Assembly: GCF_005887635.2 (NCBI RefSeq)
Contig: NZ_CP040819.1
Span: forward strand, 124,001 to 188,000
Length of the DNA: 64,000 nt
Reading direction: 5' to 3'
From: Paroceanicella profunda
GTDB taxonomy: Bacteria > Pseudomonadota > Alphaproteobacteria > Rhodobacterales > Rhodobacteraceae
In this document: piece by piece, positions 44,098-52,774 of the stretch
How positions within the stretch are numbered: position 1 is the stretch's first letter
Layout: every line of letters starts with the position of its first letter
The notes under the pieces: model-generated
What the model saw: only the letters and a program-made list of their open reading frames with translations
What the model was told of the DNA's origin: nothing
The model's database searches: none
Translations under genes and position numbers: made by a program

Positions 44098-45465
44098 TCA
44101 GACCGTGTCGCGCTGCGGCAGCGGTATGTCCTTTTCCTGCGCGGCGAAGCGGGTCCACATCGCGTCGGTGGCGGCCTGGGCCTCGGCCACGGCGGCGCCG
44201 TCGTCCACCGTGGTGAGCCGGCCGTCGCGCATCAGGAAGCGGCCGTCGACCATCGTGTCGGTCACCACGCCGGGGTGGCCGTAATGCACGAGGTTGGAGA
44301 CCAGCGAGATGCGCGGGTTCAGCGCCGGCGCGTGCAGGTCGAAGAGGGCGAGATCGGCCTTCGCGCCCACGGCGATGCGGCCTAGATCGCTGCGCCCCAG
44401 CGCCTTCGCCCCGTTCACGGTGGCATAATCGAAGGCCCGGCCGGGCTGCGGGGTCACCGAACGCCCCCAGGCGCCGCGGTGCACGGTGAGGCCCAGTTTC
44501 ATGGCGTGGAACATGTCCTCGGTCATGTTGTCCGTGCCCAGGGCGATGTTCACGCCGCTCTCCAGAATGGCGCGGATCGGCAGCTGGTGCGGGCCCTTCA
44601 CGGACATCGAGGCCGGGGAATGGGCGAAATGCGTGCCGGAGGCGGCGAGGGTGGCCACGTCCTCCTCGGTGCAGAAGGTCCAGTGCACGGCGAGGAGATC
44701 GTCGCCGAGAAAGCCCTCGCGCGCGAGATATTCCGTGGAGGTGCAGCCGTGCAGCGCTTTCACCTGCGCGACCTCGGAGATGATCTGGCTGAGGTGCACC
44801 GTGCGGCGCAGGCCGTGGGCCCGGGCCATCTCCTTCAGCGTGGCCAGCATCCAGGGCGAGCAGTTGTCCGGCGCATGCGCGGCGATCATCACCTGCACGC
44901 GGCCGTCCTCCGCGCCGTGGAACCGCTCGATGAGGTCGCGGGTGCGGGCGAGGAAGGTCTCGCCCCAGGCGCGGTCGAAGCGGTAGGTGCCGCGGCCCAC
45001 CTCGGTGGTGACGGCGTCGGCGCAGCTCTCGGCCAGCCACAGGCGCAGGCCGGTGCCGATCATCGCGGGCGCGTAATCCGCGACGTGGCGCAGCGGGTCG
45101 ACCATGGTGGTGGTGCCGCAGCGGATCGCCTCCACGCAGGCCAGCCTGGCGATGGCGGCGCGCTCGGCGGGCTCCAGCAGGTAGCTCGCCGGCACCATGT
45201 ACTGGTAGACGAGGTTGCCCTCGATATCCTCCACCGTGCCGCGCAGTGCCAGCAGCACCGCGTGGGTGTGGGCGTTGATGAAGCCGGGCGAGACCGCCTT
45301 CGCGGAGCAGTCCACCGGCTCGAAATCGGCGAAATCGGTGCCGTTCAGCGTGTCGGGAAGGGCGACGATCCGGCTTCCCTCGATGGCGATGTGGCCGGCG
45401 CGCAGCACCGGGCCGGCGCCGTCATGGGCGATGTAGCGCGCGTCGCGCAGCAGATACCGGCTCAT
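44098..45465 (-). CDS. TRZ/ATZ-type amidohydrolase (deaminase/chlorohydrolase family)
   Basis: A 455-residue amidohydrolase. Zinc/iron ligands: 'PGFINAHTHAVLLALRG' (HxH near residue 71), His in 'MIAAHAPDNCSPWML', His in 'GDDLLAVHWTFCTEEDV' region, and Asp in 'VNIALGTDNMTEDMFHAMKL'. The 'GTDN' and C-terminal 'GRIAVGAKADLALFDL' are standard for the SAH/guanine-deaminase and triazine-hydrolase group. It should deaminate or hydrolyse a cyclic amidine or ureide. Its start overlaps the stop of the ABC permease (ATGA), so import and hydrolysis are tied in one operon. Confidence 0.9.
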   Translation of the reverse strand: MSRYLLRDARYIAHDGAGPVLRAGHIAIEGSRIVALPDTLNGTDFADFEPVDCSAKAVSPGFINAHTHAVLLALRGTVEDIEGNLVYQYMVPASYLLEPAERAAIARLACVEAIRCGTTTMVDPLRHVADYAPAMIGTGLRLWLAESCADAVTTEVGRGTYRFDRAWGETFLARTRDLIERFHGAEDGRVQVMIAAHAPDNCSPWMLATLKEMARAHGLRRTVHLSQIISEVAQVKALHGCTSTEYLAREGFLGDDLLAVHWTFCTEEDVATLAASGTHFAHSPASMSVKGPHQLPIRAILESGVNIALGTDNMTEDMFHAMKLGLTVHRGAWGRSVTPQPGRAFDYATVNGAKALGRSDLGRIAVGAKADLALFDLHAPALNPRISLVSNLVHYGHPGVVTDTMVDGRFLMRDGRLTTVDDGAAVAEAQAATDAMWTRFAAQEKDIPLPQRDTV

Positions 45466-46238
45466 GACTTGCGCAGGGCTCCGATCACCATGATGGCGAG
45501 GGTGATCACGGTGAGCACCGTGGCGACCGCCGCGATCGTGGGGTCGATATTGTCCTGGATGCCCTGCCAGATCATCTTCGGCAGGGTCTGCACATTGCGC
45601 ACGGTGAGGAACAGCACGCCGACGATTTCGTCGAAGGAGACGATGAAGGCGAAGACCGCCCCTGCCGCCATGCCCGGCTTCGCCGCCGGCACCACCACCG
45701 AGATCACCGTGGTCCAGACCGAGGCGCCCAGCGAGCGCGCCGCCTGCGGGATGCGCCGGTCGAGGTTCGCAAGTGCCGCGAAGACCGAGATGGAGACGTA
45801 GGGCAGCGCGAGCAGCGTGTGGGCGAGGATCACGCCGGTATAGGTGTCGATCAGCCCGAGCTGCACCCAGAAGCGGTAGAAGCCGAGCGACTGCACCACC
45901 GGCGGCACCAGGATCGGGGTGATCAGCACCCAGCGCGCGATGGTCGACATCCGGTCGGAGAGGAACCAGCAGCCGATGGCGAAGGCGGTGCCGAGCACGG
46001 TGGCCAGCAGCGCCACGGCCAGGCCGATGAACAGGCTGGTGCCCGTGGCCCAGAGCCATTTCGCCGAGGTGAAATAGTTCTGGTAATGCTGCAGCGACAG
46101 ACCGTCCTGCGGCAGCGAGATGTAGCTCTTGTCGGTGAGCGAGACCGGGATCACCACCAGCATCGGCAGCAGCAGGAAGGCGAGGATCAGCCACGCACCC
46201 GTCTGCATGGAGATGCGGAAGAAGGAGCGGTTGTGCAT
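45462..46238 (-). CDS. Spermidine/putrescine-type ABC permease (PotC-like)
   Basis: A 258-residue inner-membrane permease with six hydrophobic segments and the EAA loop 'AARSLGASVWTTVISVVVPAAKPG' (quoted in part; residues about 165-188). The N-terminal 'LILAFLLLPMLVVIPVSLTDKSY' and 'VSFDEIVGVLFLTV' are typical of PotC/YdcV. It pairs with the preceding PotB-like permease (ATGA overlap) and is coupled to the amidohydrolase gene after it. Substrate unknown; PotABCD-like systems take cationic, amide or amino-acid derived compounds. Confidence 0.9.
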   Translation of the reverse strand: MHNRSFFRISMQTGAWLILAFLLLPMLVVIPVSLTDKSYISLPQDGLSLQHYQNYFTSAKWLWATGTSLFIGLAVALLATVLGTAFAIGCWFLSDRMSTIARWVLITPILVPPVVQSLGFYRFWVQLGLIDTYTGVILAHTLLALPYVSISVFAALANLDRRIPQAARSLGASVWTTVISVVVPAAKPGMAAGAVFAFIVSFDEIVGVLFLTVRNVQTLPKMIWQGIQDNIDPTIAAVATVLTVITLAIMVIGALRKS

Positions 46239-47086
46239 CAGCCTCTCTCCAGGAAGGCGCGGCGCAGGTTCACGAAGCGCGCGGCGGCAAGGATCACCAC
46301 CCCCGTGGCCACCAGCAGGGTGACGGAGAGCATCGTCCCGGTGCCCCATTTGAGGAACTCCTGGATCTGGTAGGTGATGTATTCGGAAATCATCAGCACG
46401 CGGCCGCCGCCCAGCAGCGCCGGGGTGATGTAGAAGCCGAGCGAGAGCACGAAGACCAGCAGGGCGGCGGAGAGCACGCCGGGCTTGGTCTGCGGGAAGT
46501 AGACCTGCCAGAAGGCCGTCCACTCCGAGGCGCCGAGGCCGCGGGCCGCGTTCACGAAAGAGCGGTCGATGCCCTTCATGTTGGCCATGATCGGCAGCAC
46601 CGCGAAGGGCAGCATCACGTGCACCATGGCGATGAGCACGCCGAACTCGTTGTGCATCAGCCGCAGGGGGCGGTCGATCAGCCCCATGCCCATCAGCGCG
46701 TCGTTCACCAGGCCCGAGCGGCCCAGCAGCACGATCCAGGAGAAGGAGCGGATGAGCACCGAGATCCAGAACGGCAGCAGCACCAGCGCCACCATCAGCC
46801 CCACCCCGCGCTGCGAGGCGTTGTAGATGGCGTAGGACACGATGTAGCCCAGCACCAGGCAGAAGGCCGTGGTGATCGCCGCCACCCGGAAGGTGATGAT
46901 GAAACTGGTCTGGATCGGGTGGCTGGTGGCCAGGAGGGTGTAGTTGCCCAGGCCGGGTTCCGGCTCGGTCACCGAGATGCCGAGGATGTTCACCAGCGGC
47001 CAGATGTAGAAGACGATCATCACCAGCAGGGCCGGCAGGATCAGGAGCCAGTAGCGGTGGCGGTCGGTGAGCAGGCCGGGTGTCAT
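46238..47086 (-). CDS. Spermidine/putrescine-type ABC permease (PotB-like)
   Basis: A 282-residue permease with six hydrophobic helices: 'RYWLLILPALLVMIVFYIWP' at the start, 'VLLPFWISVLIRSFSWIVLL' in the middle and the EAA loop 'AARGLGASEWTAFWQVYFPQ' near residue 190. It forms a heterodimer with the PotC-like protein. Ribosome site GGAGGGG before ATG. Two strong hairpins separate it from the binding-protein gene upstream, which would keep binding-protein message in excess. Confidence 0.9.
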   Translation of the reverse strand: MTPGLLTDRHRYWLLILPALLVMIVFYIWPLVNILGISVTEPEPGLGNYTLLATSHPIQTSFIITFRVAAITTAFCLVLGYIVSYAIYNASQRGVGLMVALVLLPFWISVLIRSFSWIVLLGRSGLVNDALMGMGLIDRPLRLMHNEFGVLIAMVHVMLPFAVLPIMANMKGIDRSFVNAARGLGASEWTAFWQVYFPQTKPGVLSAALLVFVLSLGFYITPALLGGGRVLMISEYITYQIQEFLKWGTGTMLSVTLLVATGVVILAAARFVNLRRAFLERG

Positions 47087-47138
47087 GTGTCCCCTCCGGT
47101 GCGGCGGGGCGCGTGCCGGGCCGGCCCCGTGCCCCGCC

Positions 47139-47198
47139 GCCCCGGGCGTGACCCCGGGGCAACGAGCCCCCCCGCCGGCCCCGGGTCAGGCCCGGGGC
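47139..47198. repeat. Twin GC-rich hairpins between binding-protein and permease genes
   Basis: Two copies of the same stem, GCCCCGGG...CCCGGGGC (8 bp), at 47139-47160 (6-base loop) and 47178-47198 (5-base loop). They lie exactly between the periplasmic binding-protein gene and the first permease gene of one operon, the usual place for stem-loops that protect binding-protein mRNA or attenuate transcription. Confidence 0.7.
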
Positions 47199-47245
47199 GC
47201 GGCGGGGGGGAAGGGCCGGTCGCGGCGCGCGCCGGGATCGGTCGA

Positions 47246-48379
47246 TCAGTTGATCAGGGCGTCGACGTACTGTTCCTCGGCCGAGATCTGGTACTTCGCG
47301 TACCATTCGTCGTTGTAGAGGATCTGCGTCGCGAGGTTCTCGGGCGAGGACGGGTTCCACTTCTTCAGGTTCTCGGGAACCAGGGCCGCGGCGGCCGGGT
47401 TCACCGGGCCGGAGCCGATCAGTTCGAGCCACTTCACCTGAAGCTCCGGGTCCTGCGCGAAGGCGATGAACTTCATCGCTTCCTCGGTGCCGGCCGGGTT
47501 GTCCTTCGGAACCACCCAGACGCCCGGCGAGATCACGCCGCCGTTGAAGGTGACGGTGAAGCTGTCTGCGTCCATCTCGTCCTTGAGCAGGTGGGCGCGG
47601 GTGGACCAGATGTTGCCCATCGACACCTCTTCCTGCAGGAACAGGTTCTGGCTGTCCGAGCCCGAGCCCCAGACGATGATGTGCTCGCGCAGCTGGCGGA
47701 ACTTGTCGACCGCCGCGTCGATGCCGTCCTGGGTGCCGAGGGTCTCGTACACGTTCTCGGGCGCCACACCCATGGCCATGGTGGCGCTCTCCAGCATGCC
47801 GCGCACCGACTTGCGGAAGGTGCGCATGCCGGGGAAGTCCTTCACGTTCCACACGTCTTCCCAAGTCTGGGGCACGTTGCCGCCGAGCATCCTGGGGTTG
47901 GAGGCCAGCACGTAGGAATAGACGTAGTTGCCCACGCCATACTTCCAGGTGGCGCCGTCGATGACCTTGGACTTGTCGACGACGGAGTAGTCGATCTCCT
48001 GGGTCATGCCGGCTTCGCCGAGGATGATGGCCGAGCCGGGGCCGCTGTCGCACACGTCCCAGACCACGGCGCCGCTCTCGACCATCGCGCGGATCTTGCC
48101 GGCGGAGGGACCGGAGCCGTCGATCACCACGGGCATGCCGGTGGCGGCGGTGTAGGTGTCGCCCAGCACTTCCTTGATCACGTCGGCGGCGGTGCCGCCC
48201 CAGTTCACGATCACCAGTTCCTTGGCCTGGGCCATGGCGCCCCGGCCCATCATCGGCAGCACGCCGAGCGCGCCGAGGGCGGCGATGAAGCCGCGGCGGC
48301 TCAGCCGGCCCTCGCGGTAGCGGTGCGCCGCGATCTCGACGAAATCGGCGCGGAATTCTTGATCGACGGTATCAGTCAT
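47246..48379 (-). CDS. PotD/PotF-type ABC substrate-binding protein, Tat exported
   Basis: A 377-residue periplasmic protein with a twin-arginine signal ('LSRRGFIAALGALGVLPMMG', residues about 27-46). The mature part has the polyamine-binding-protein layout: 'ELVIVNWGGTAADVIKEVLG', 'SGAVVWDVCDSGPGSAIILG', 'YVYSYVLASNPRMLGG', 'PGVWVVPKDNPAGTEEAMKF' and 'SPENLATQILYNDEWYAKYQ'. It binds the imported compound, which may be a ureido, guanidino or cyclic amide given the linked amidohydrolases. The ATG follows GGAGTTTCC. Confidence 0.92.
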   Translation of the reverse strand: MTDTVDQEFRADFVEIAAHRYREGRLSRRGFIAALGALGVLPMMGRGAMAQAKELVIVNWGGTAADVIKEVLGDTYTAATGMPVVIDGSGPSAGKIRAMVESGAVVWDVCDSGPGSAIILGEAGMTQEIDYSVVDKSKVIDGATWKYGVGNYVYSYVLASNPRMLGGNVPQTWEDVWNVKDFPGMRTFRKSVRGMLESATMAMGVAPENVYETLGTQDGIDAAVDKFRQLREHIIVWGSGSDSQNLFLQEEVSMGNIWSTRAHLLKDEMDADSFTVTFNGGVISPGVWVVPKDNPAGTEEAMKFIAFAQDPELQVKWLELIGSGPVNPAAAALVPENLKKWNPSSPENLATQILYNDEWYAKYQISAEEQYVDALIN

Positions 48380-48410
48380 CCGGAAACTCCTTGTTGGGGG
48401 CTGGTGTTCT

Positions 48411-49493
48411 TCACGCGTCCTCGAGGAAGACGCAGGCGTCGCTGTCCCAGCCGAAAGAGACGCCGAGGCCGGGTTCGGGGGTGATCCCGGCCTTCCAGGT
48501 CGGGCAGGAGACGAGGATCTCGCCCAGGCCCGCATGCTTCACGATGACATGGGCGCGCTCGCCCAGGTAGGATAATTGCCGGATCTGGCCGGTGAAGGGC
48601 TCCGCGCCCGGCGCGCCGATGCGCACCCGCTCCGGGCGCAGGGCCAGCTTGCGGGTGCTGCCGGCGGCCGGGGCGGCGGCGGTCGCCACGCAGAAGCGCT
48701 CGCCCCCCGCGGTGCACTCGGCAACGCCGGCGGAGGCGGCGGTCACCTCGGCCTCGATGAAGTTCGACTTGCCGAGGAAATCGGCCACGAACGGGGTGCG
48801 CGGCGCGTTGTAGAGCTCGTCCGGCAGGCCGATCTGCTGGATGCGGCCGTCCTTCAGGATGACGATGCGGTCGGACATCGACAGCGCCTCGTCCTGGTCA
48901 TGCGTCACGTAGATGAAGGTCACGCCGAGCTGGCGGTGCAGGTCCTTCAACTCCCACTGCAGGTCGGCGCGCAGCTTCTTGTCGAGCGCGGAGAGCGGCT
49001 CGTCCAGCAGCAGAACCGAGGGGCGGAAGGAGAGCGCGCGCGCCAGCGCCACGCGCTGCTGCTGCCCGCCGGAAAGCTGGCCGGGCATGCGGTCGGCGAA
49101 TTTTTCCATCTGCACCAGGGCGAGGCACTCGGCCACGCGGGTGTTGATGTCGGAGGAATTCCACTTCCGCACCTTCAGCGGGAAGGCGATGTTGCCGGCC
49201 ACGGTCATGTTCGGGAACAGCGCATAGCCCTGGAACACCATGCCGAAGTTGCGCTTGTCGGGGCTCTGCGAGGTGATGTCGGTGCCGCGCAGGTCCAGCG
49301 TGCCGGACTCGAGCTCGGTGAAGCCCGCGATGGCGGTGAGCAGCGTGGTCTTGCCGGAGCCGGAGGGGCCGAGGAGGGTGAGGAACTCGCCGTCGCCGAT
49401 CTCGAGCGAGACGTCGTCGAGCGCCCGCACCGGGCCGTAGCGTTTCACCGCATTGCGGACCGAGAGGACGGAATTGGACATGTCGGTGGTCAT
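48411..49493 (-). CDS. PotA-type ABC ATP-binding protein
   Basis: A 360-residue ATPase with Walker A 'GPSGSGKTTLL', Q-loop 'GMVFQGYALFPNMTV', signature 'LSGGQQQRVALARAL', Walker B 'VLLLDEPLSALDKKLR' and a C-terminal TOBE domain (about 280-360, 'LALRPERVRIG'). First gene of the PotABCD-like operon on the minus strand. Three in-frame starts lie within 18 bases (GTG 49499, ATG 49493, ATG 49481); the middle one is used, without a strong ribosome site to decide. Confidence 0.92.
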   Translation of the reverse strand: MTTDMSNSVLSVRNAVKRYGPVRALDDVSLEIGDGEFLTLLGPSGSGKTTLLTAIAGFTELESGTLDLRGTDITSQSPDKRNFGMVFQGYALFPNMTVAGNIAFPLKVRKWNSSDINTRVAECLALVQMEKFADRMPGQLSGGQQQRVALARALSFRPSVLLLDEPLSALDKKLRADLQWELKDLHRQLGVTFIYVTHDQDEALSMSDRIVILKDGRIQQIGLPDELYNAPRTPFVADFLGKSNFIEAEVTAASAGVAECTAGGERFCVATAAAPAAGSTRKLALRPERVRIGAPGAEPFTGQIRQLSYLGERAHVIVKHAGLGEILVSCPTWKAGITPEPGLGVSFGWDSDACVFLEDA

Positions 49494-50189
49494 CCCCACT
49501 GGTTTCGGATCAGGGTCGGGCCGCAGCCTTCAGGGGGAACTTGATCACGCGGGCCCACAACACGGAAATTAAAAAGTGCCGTCGAAGAATAATCCCACAT
49601 TATGAGGAGGGTGGCGCTGGAGACGGGCTCCGGTGGCATGTGCGGGGGCCGGTGGCGACCCTCTCGGTCAGCCGGTCGCCCGGGCGGCACCGCGTGCCCG
49701 CGGAGCCCGAAAGCGTGGCTGCGCCCCCTCGGCCGGATCGCCAGCGGGGTGTCCGCCGGGCAGCTCTCCATCCCGGCGCCGGCGCGGAGGACGCGGGCAT
49801 GGTGCGCGCCGGGCAGGACAAGCCGCCGCTCGCGGCGCCCGCGCGGCGGCTCATCCGGGTTGGCTTTCGCCCGGCCCTCCGCGGTGGCGCCTCATCGGCC
49901 GCCAGGGCGCCGTGCCGCCCGGTGGTTGCGGAGACCCTGTTCCTTCGTCCCGATGGAGAAGCCGATGACCGGGCGGATGCGGCGCGGCTTTCGCCCTGCG
50001 CGGGGCGGGGACGACCTTCGCGTGCCACAGGCGGCCCCGGGGTGTTGCGCCGTGCCACCATCCCGGGTCAGGGGCCCGGGCCGGGCCGGCATAGACAGCG
50101 ACGGCCCCCGGAGGCGGCCAGCGGGATGGACCGCGCGAGGGGGCAGGCATCCGGTTCGGGGGGCCTGCGTCCCGGCCGGCGCGGCGCGA
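49494..50189. other. Operon upstream region, no gene seen
   Basis: About 700 bases between the ABC operon start and the nucleobase permease end. The first 110 bases include a lower-GC stretch (49557-49605, AAATTAAAAAGTGC and TAATCCCACATTATGAGG), a likely promoter/regulator area for the ABC operon. The remainder has long open frames but their proteins are Arg/Pro/Gly-rich and resemble nothing. Confidence 0.45.
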
Positions 50190-50223
50190 AACCGGGGGTC
50201 CGGGGCCGCGATAAGCCCCGGTT
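50190..50223 (-). terminator. Possible terminator of the nucleobase permease gene
   Basis: AACCGGGG and CCCCGGTT form an 8-bp stem around an 18-base loop which itself can fold (GGGGC/GCCCC). It begins 14 bases after the permease stop. No T-run follows, so termination efficiency is uncertain. Confidence 0.4.
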
Positions 50224-50237
50224 ATAGGCGCGGAGCG

Positions 50238-51638
50238 TCAGCTTTCGGTGCGATGGCCGGACAGGCCGCCGGAGACTTCCTCGGTCTGGTCCGCGGTCAC
50301 CGGGTCCGGCAGCAGCAGGTTGAGCAGGATGGCGATGAGGGCGGCGGGCAGCAGGCCCGAGGTCATCAGCACCTGCCCGGTGCGCGGCAGGTGCTGGACC
50401 GCGCCCGGCTCCAGCTGCAGGCCGAGCCCGACGGAGAGCGCCACCGCGAAGATCACCATGTTGCGCCGGTTCCAGTCCACGTCCGAGAGCATGGAGATGC
50501 CGGCGGCCACCACCATGCCGAACATCACGATCACGCCGCCGCCCAGCACTTCGATGGGCACGGTGGAGATGGCCGCGCCGATCTTCGGCACCAGGCCGCA
50601 GACGATCAGGAAGATCGCGCCGCAGGTGACCACGTGGCGGCTCATCACCCCGGTCATGGCGATGAGGCCCACGTTCTGGCTGAAGGAGGTGTTGGGCAGG
50701 GCGCCGAACACGCCGGCCACCGCCGAGCCGAGCCCGTCGGCGAAGGTGGCGCCGGAGATTTCCTTGTCGGTCGCCTCGCGGCCTGCGCCGCCCTTGGTGA
50801 TGCCGGAGACATCGCCCACCGTCTCGATCGCGGAAATGAAGCCCATCAGCGCGAAGCCGATCACCGCCGCGAGGTTGAACTCGAAGCCGAAGTGGAACGG
50901 GTCCGGCAGGGTGAACCAAGCCGCCCGGCCCACGGAGGCGAAATCCACCATGCCCAGGGCCCAGGCCACGATGTATCCGGCGATCAGCCCGATCAGGACC
51001 GAGGCGATGGACATCATGCCATGGGTGAAGAACTTCAGCCCCAGGGTGACCAGCAGCACCACCAGCGCCACCGTCCAGTTCTGCAGCGAGCCGTATTCGG
51101 GCGTGCCGATGGCCGGCACGCCGCCGGCGGCATACTGGATGCCCACCCGCACCAGCGCGAGACCGATCATGGTGACCACGAGCCCGGTGACCAGCGGCGG
51201 CAGCGCGAAGCGGATCTTGCCGATGATGGTGCCGAGCGAGGCGTGGAACAGCCCGCCGATCACCACGCCGCCGGTGAGGGCGGCCATGGCTTCCACGCCC
51301 TGGCCGGCGACCAGCGGGATCATGATCGGCAGGAAGGCGAAGCTGGTGCCCTGCACGATGGGCAGCCGCGCGCCCACCGGCCCGAAACCGATGGTCTGGA
51401 ACAGGGTGGCGATGCCGGCGAAGAGCATCGACATCTGGATCATGTAGACGAGGTCGCCCACGCCGGGCGAGCCGAAGCCGAAGCCCGCCGCGCCGGCCAC
51501 GATGATCGCCGGGGTGACGTTGCTCACGAACATCGCCAGGACATGCTGGATGCCCAGCGGGACCGCCCGGGCGAGGGGCGGGGTGTAATCCGGGTCGGCC
51601 AGCTGCGCGGGCGTGCCGAGCGTGTCGTGAAATGTCAT
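50238..51638 (-). CDS. Nucleobase:cation symporter-2 permease (xanthine/urate/uracil type)
   Basis: A 466-residue inner-membrane transporter with 12-14 hydrophobic helices. The NAT/NCS2 signature 'QNVGLIAMTG' ([QEP]NxGxxxxT) and the acidic helix-8 motif 'ALMGFISAIETVGDVSGIT' are present, and 'GTSFAFLPIMIPL' matches the helix-3 region. The 'FSQNVGLIAMTGVMSRHV' form is nearer the xanthine/urate branch than UraA. It imports a purine or pyrimidine base with protons. It is preceded by AAGGAAAGAC. Neighbouring amidohydrolases suggest the base or its ring-opened products are degraded here. Confidence 0.9.
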   Translation of the reverse strand: MTFHDTLGTPAQLADPDYTPPLARAVPLGIQHVLAMFVSNVTPAIIVAGAAGFGFGSPGVGDLVYMIQMSMLFAGIATLFQTIGFGPVGARLPIVQGTSFAFLPIMIPLVAGQGVEAMAALTGGVVIGGLFHASLGTIIGKIRFALPPLVTGLVVTMIGLALVRVGIQYAAGGVPAIGTPEYGSLQNWTVALVVLLVTLGLKFFTHGMMSIASVLIGLIAGYIVAWALGMVDFASVGRAAWFTLPDPFHFGFEFNLAAVIGFALMGFISAIETVGDVSGITKGGAGREATDKEISGATFADGLGSAVAGVFGALPNTSFSQNVGLIAMTGVMSRHVVTCGAIFLIVCGLVPKIGAAISTVPIEVLGGGVIVMFGMVVAAGISMLSDVDWNRRNMVIFAVALSVGLGLQLEPGAVQHLPRTGQVLMTSGLLPAALIAILLNLLLPDPVTADQTEEVSGGLSGHRTES

Positions 51639-52022
51639 CCCTGTCTTTCCTTCGCTGTTGCGGCCCGCTGTCCGGCTGGGGACGGGCCTGTGGCGTGGGC
51701 GCGGTGGGCCTTCCCCGCAAGATCCGCGCGCCGCAGCGCCGGGCGCTGCCAAGAAACGGTGTGGCGCAGCAGGGGCGAGTTCGGCTCCGAACCTCAATAA
51801 TGCATTGCACAATACTCGCAGGATTTTCCGAGGGGGCTGTCGTGTCAAGCAAAATGGCGGCGGCGCGGGCCGTGACTGCGTACAAAACGCCGCAGGCGGC
51901 TGGCTTTCTCTTTCCGGCCGGGCGGGGGCGCGTCGGATGGGTGCAGTGCACAAGAAACCGGATGAACGCGGCGCCGGACGCGGCTAGACTGCGTCCCTCA
52001 CCGCCCCAAGGACCGGACCCGC
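51639..52022. promoter_or_regulatory. Divergent region between nucleobase permease and YitT-like gene
   Basis: A 384-base spacer. The lower-GC part 51790-51860 (AATAATGCATTGCACAATACTC) holds the small palindrome TGCATTGCA and related TGTGCAAT/GTGCAC steps that could be a GntR-type or similar site, but symmetry is short. No gene or riboswitch fold was recognised. Confidence 0.35.
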
Positions 52023-52634
52023 ATGACGCCAGAGCCCACAGCCCCCCGCCACTCCCTGATCGAGAACGCCCAGGGCCTCACGGCCGGCATGGTGCTCACC
52101 TCGCTCGGGGTGACCTTCATCGGCCAGGCGGGGTTGCTGACCGGGCAGACCGCGGGCATCGCCTTCATCATCGCCTATGCGACGGGCTGGGGCTTCGGGC
52201 CGGTGTTCTTCGTGGTGAACCTGCCGTTCTACTACTTCGCCGTGCGGCAGATGGGCTGGGGTTTCACGCTGCGCACGCTGGGATGCGTGGCCGGGGTGTC
52301 GGTGCTCACCGCCATCGCGCCGGGCCTCGTGCCGCTGGGCGCGGTGCCGCCGCTCTCCGCCGCGATCCTCGGCGGCTGCGTGGCCGGCGTGGGGCTTCTG
52401 GCGCTGTTCCGGCACGGGGCGAGCCTCGGCGGCGTCGGGATCATGGCGATCTACCTGCAGGACAGGCACGGCATCCGTGCCGGCTGGGTGCAGATGGCGG
52501 TGGATCTCTGCGTGCTGGTGCTGGCCTTCGCCGTGGTGCCGCCGCTCTCCGTGCTGATGTCGATCGCGGGGGCCGCGGTGATGAACATGATCCTCGCCTT
52601 CAACCACCGGCGCGACAGGTACGTGGCCATCTGA
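52023..52634 (+). CDS. YitT family membrane protein
   Basis: A 203-residue protein with five to six hydrophobic helices: 'MVLTSLGVTFIGQAGLLTGQ', 'IAYATGWGFGPVFFVVNLPF', 'LGCVAGVSVLTAIAPGLVPL', 'LGGCVAGVGLLALFRHGASL', 'VGIMAIYLQDRHGIRAGWVQ' and a last helix. The 'TAGIAFI...FFVVNLPFYYFA' pattern is the DUF161/YitT family, whose function is unknown (proposed transporter). Single gene, no operon partner. Confidence 0.85.
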   Translation: MTPEPTAPRHSLIENAQGLTAGMVLTSLGVTFIGQAGLLTGQTAGIAFIIAYATGWGFGPVFFVVNLPFYYFAVRQMGWGFTLRTLGCVAGVSVLTAIAPGLVPLGAVPPLSAAILGGCVAGVGLLALFRHGASLGGVGIMAIYLQDRHGIRAGWVQMAVDLCVLVLAFAVVPPLSVLMSIAGAAVMNMILAFNHRRDRYVAI

Positions 52635-52774
52635 ATCTCCGTCCCCCGAGGGCCTGAAACCCTCGCCAACCGGCATCGGCAGGCGCCGCCTGTGCGCCGC
52701 CTCCCCGGCATGCGTTCGGCAGCCTTGGACGAACCCCCGTTACGGCAAGCCCGCTTCCCGGACCGGCGGGCCGG

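Noticed and set aside
42401..45040. An 879-residue minus-strand frame across EamA, DUF1028 and amidohydrolase genes
   Set aside because: Only its last 303 residues (the EamA transporter) have family features; the rest is a shifted reading of the two real genes with ATGA couplings.
45462..48053. An 863-residue minus-strand frame suggesting a fused ABC protein
   Set aside because: Only the final PotC-like permease part is real; the upstream part is the binding protein and PotB gene read out of frame.
49541..50227. A 228-residue frame in the gap before the nucleobase permease
   Set aside because: Composition is Arg/Pro/Gly-rich, no ribosome site and no domain; typical of chance open frames at this GC content.
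51790..51830. Palindromic TGCATTGCA as an operator for the nucleobase permease
   Set aside because: The symmetry is too short and no regulator gene is adjacent; left as a remark in the spacer entry only.
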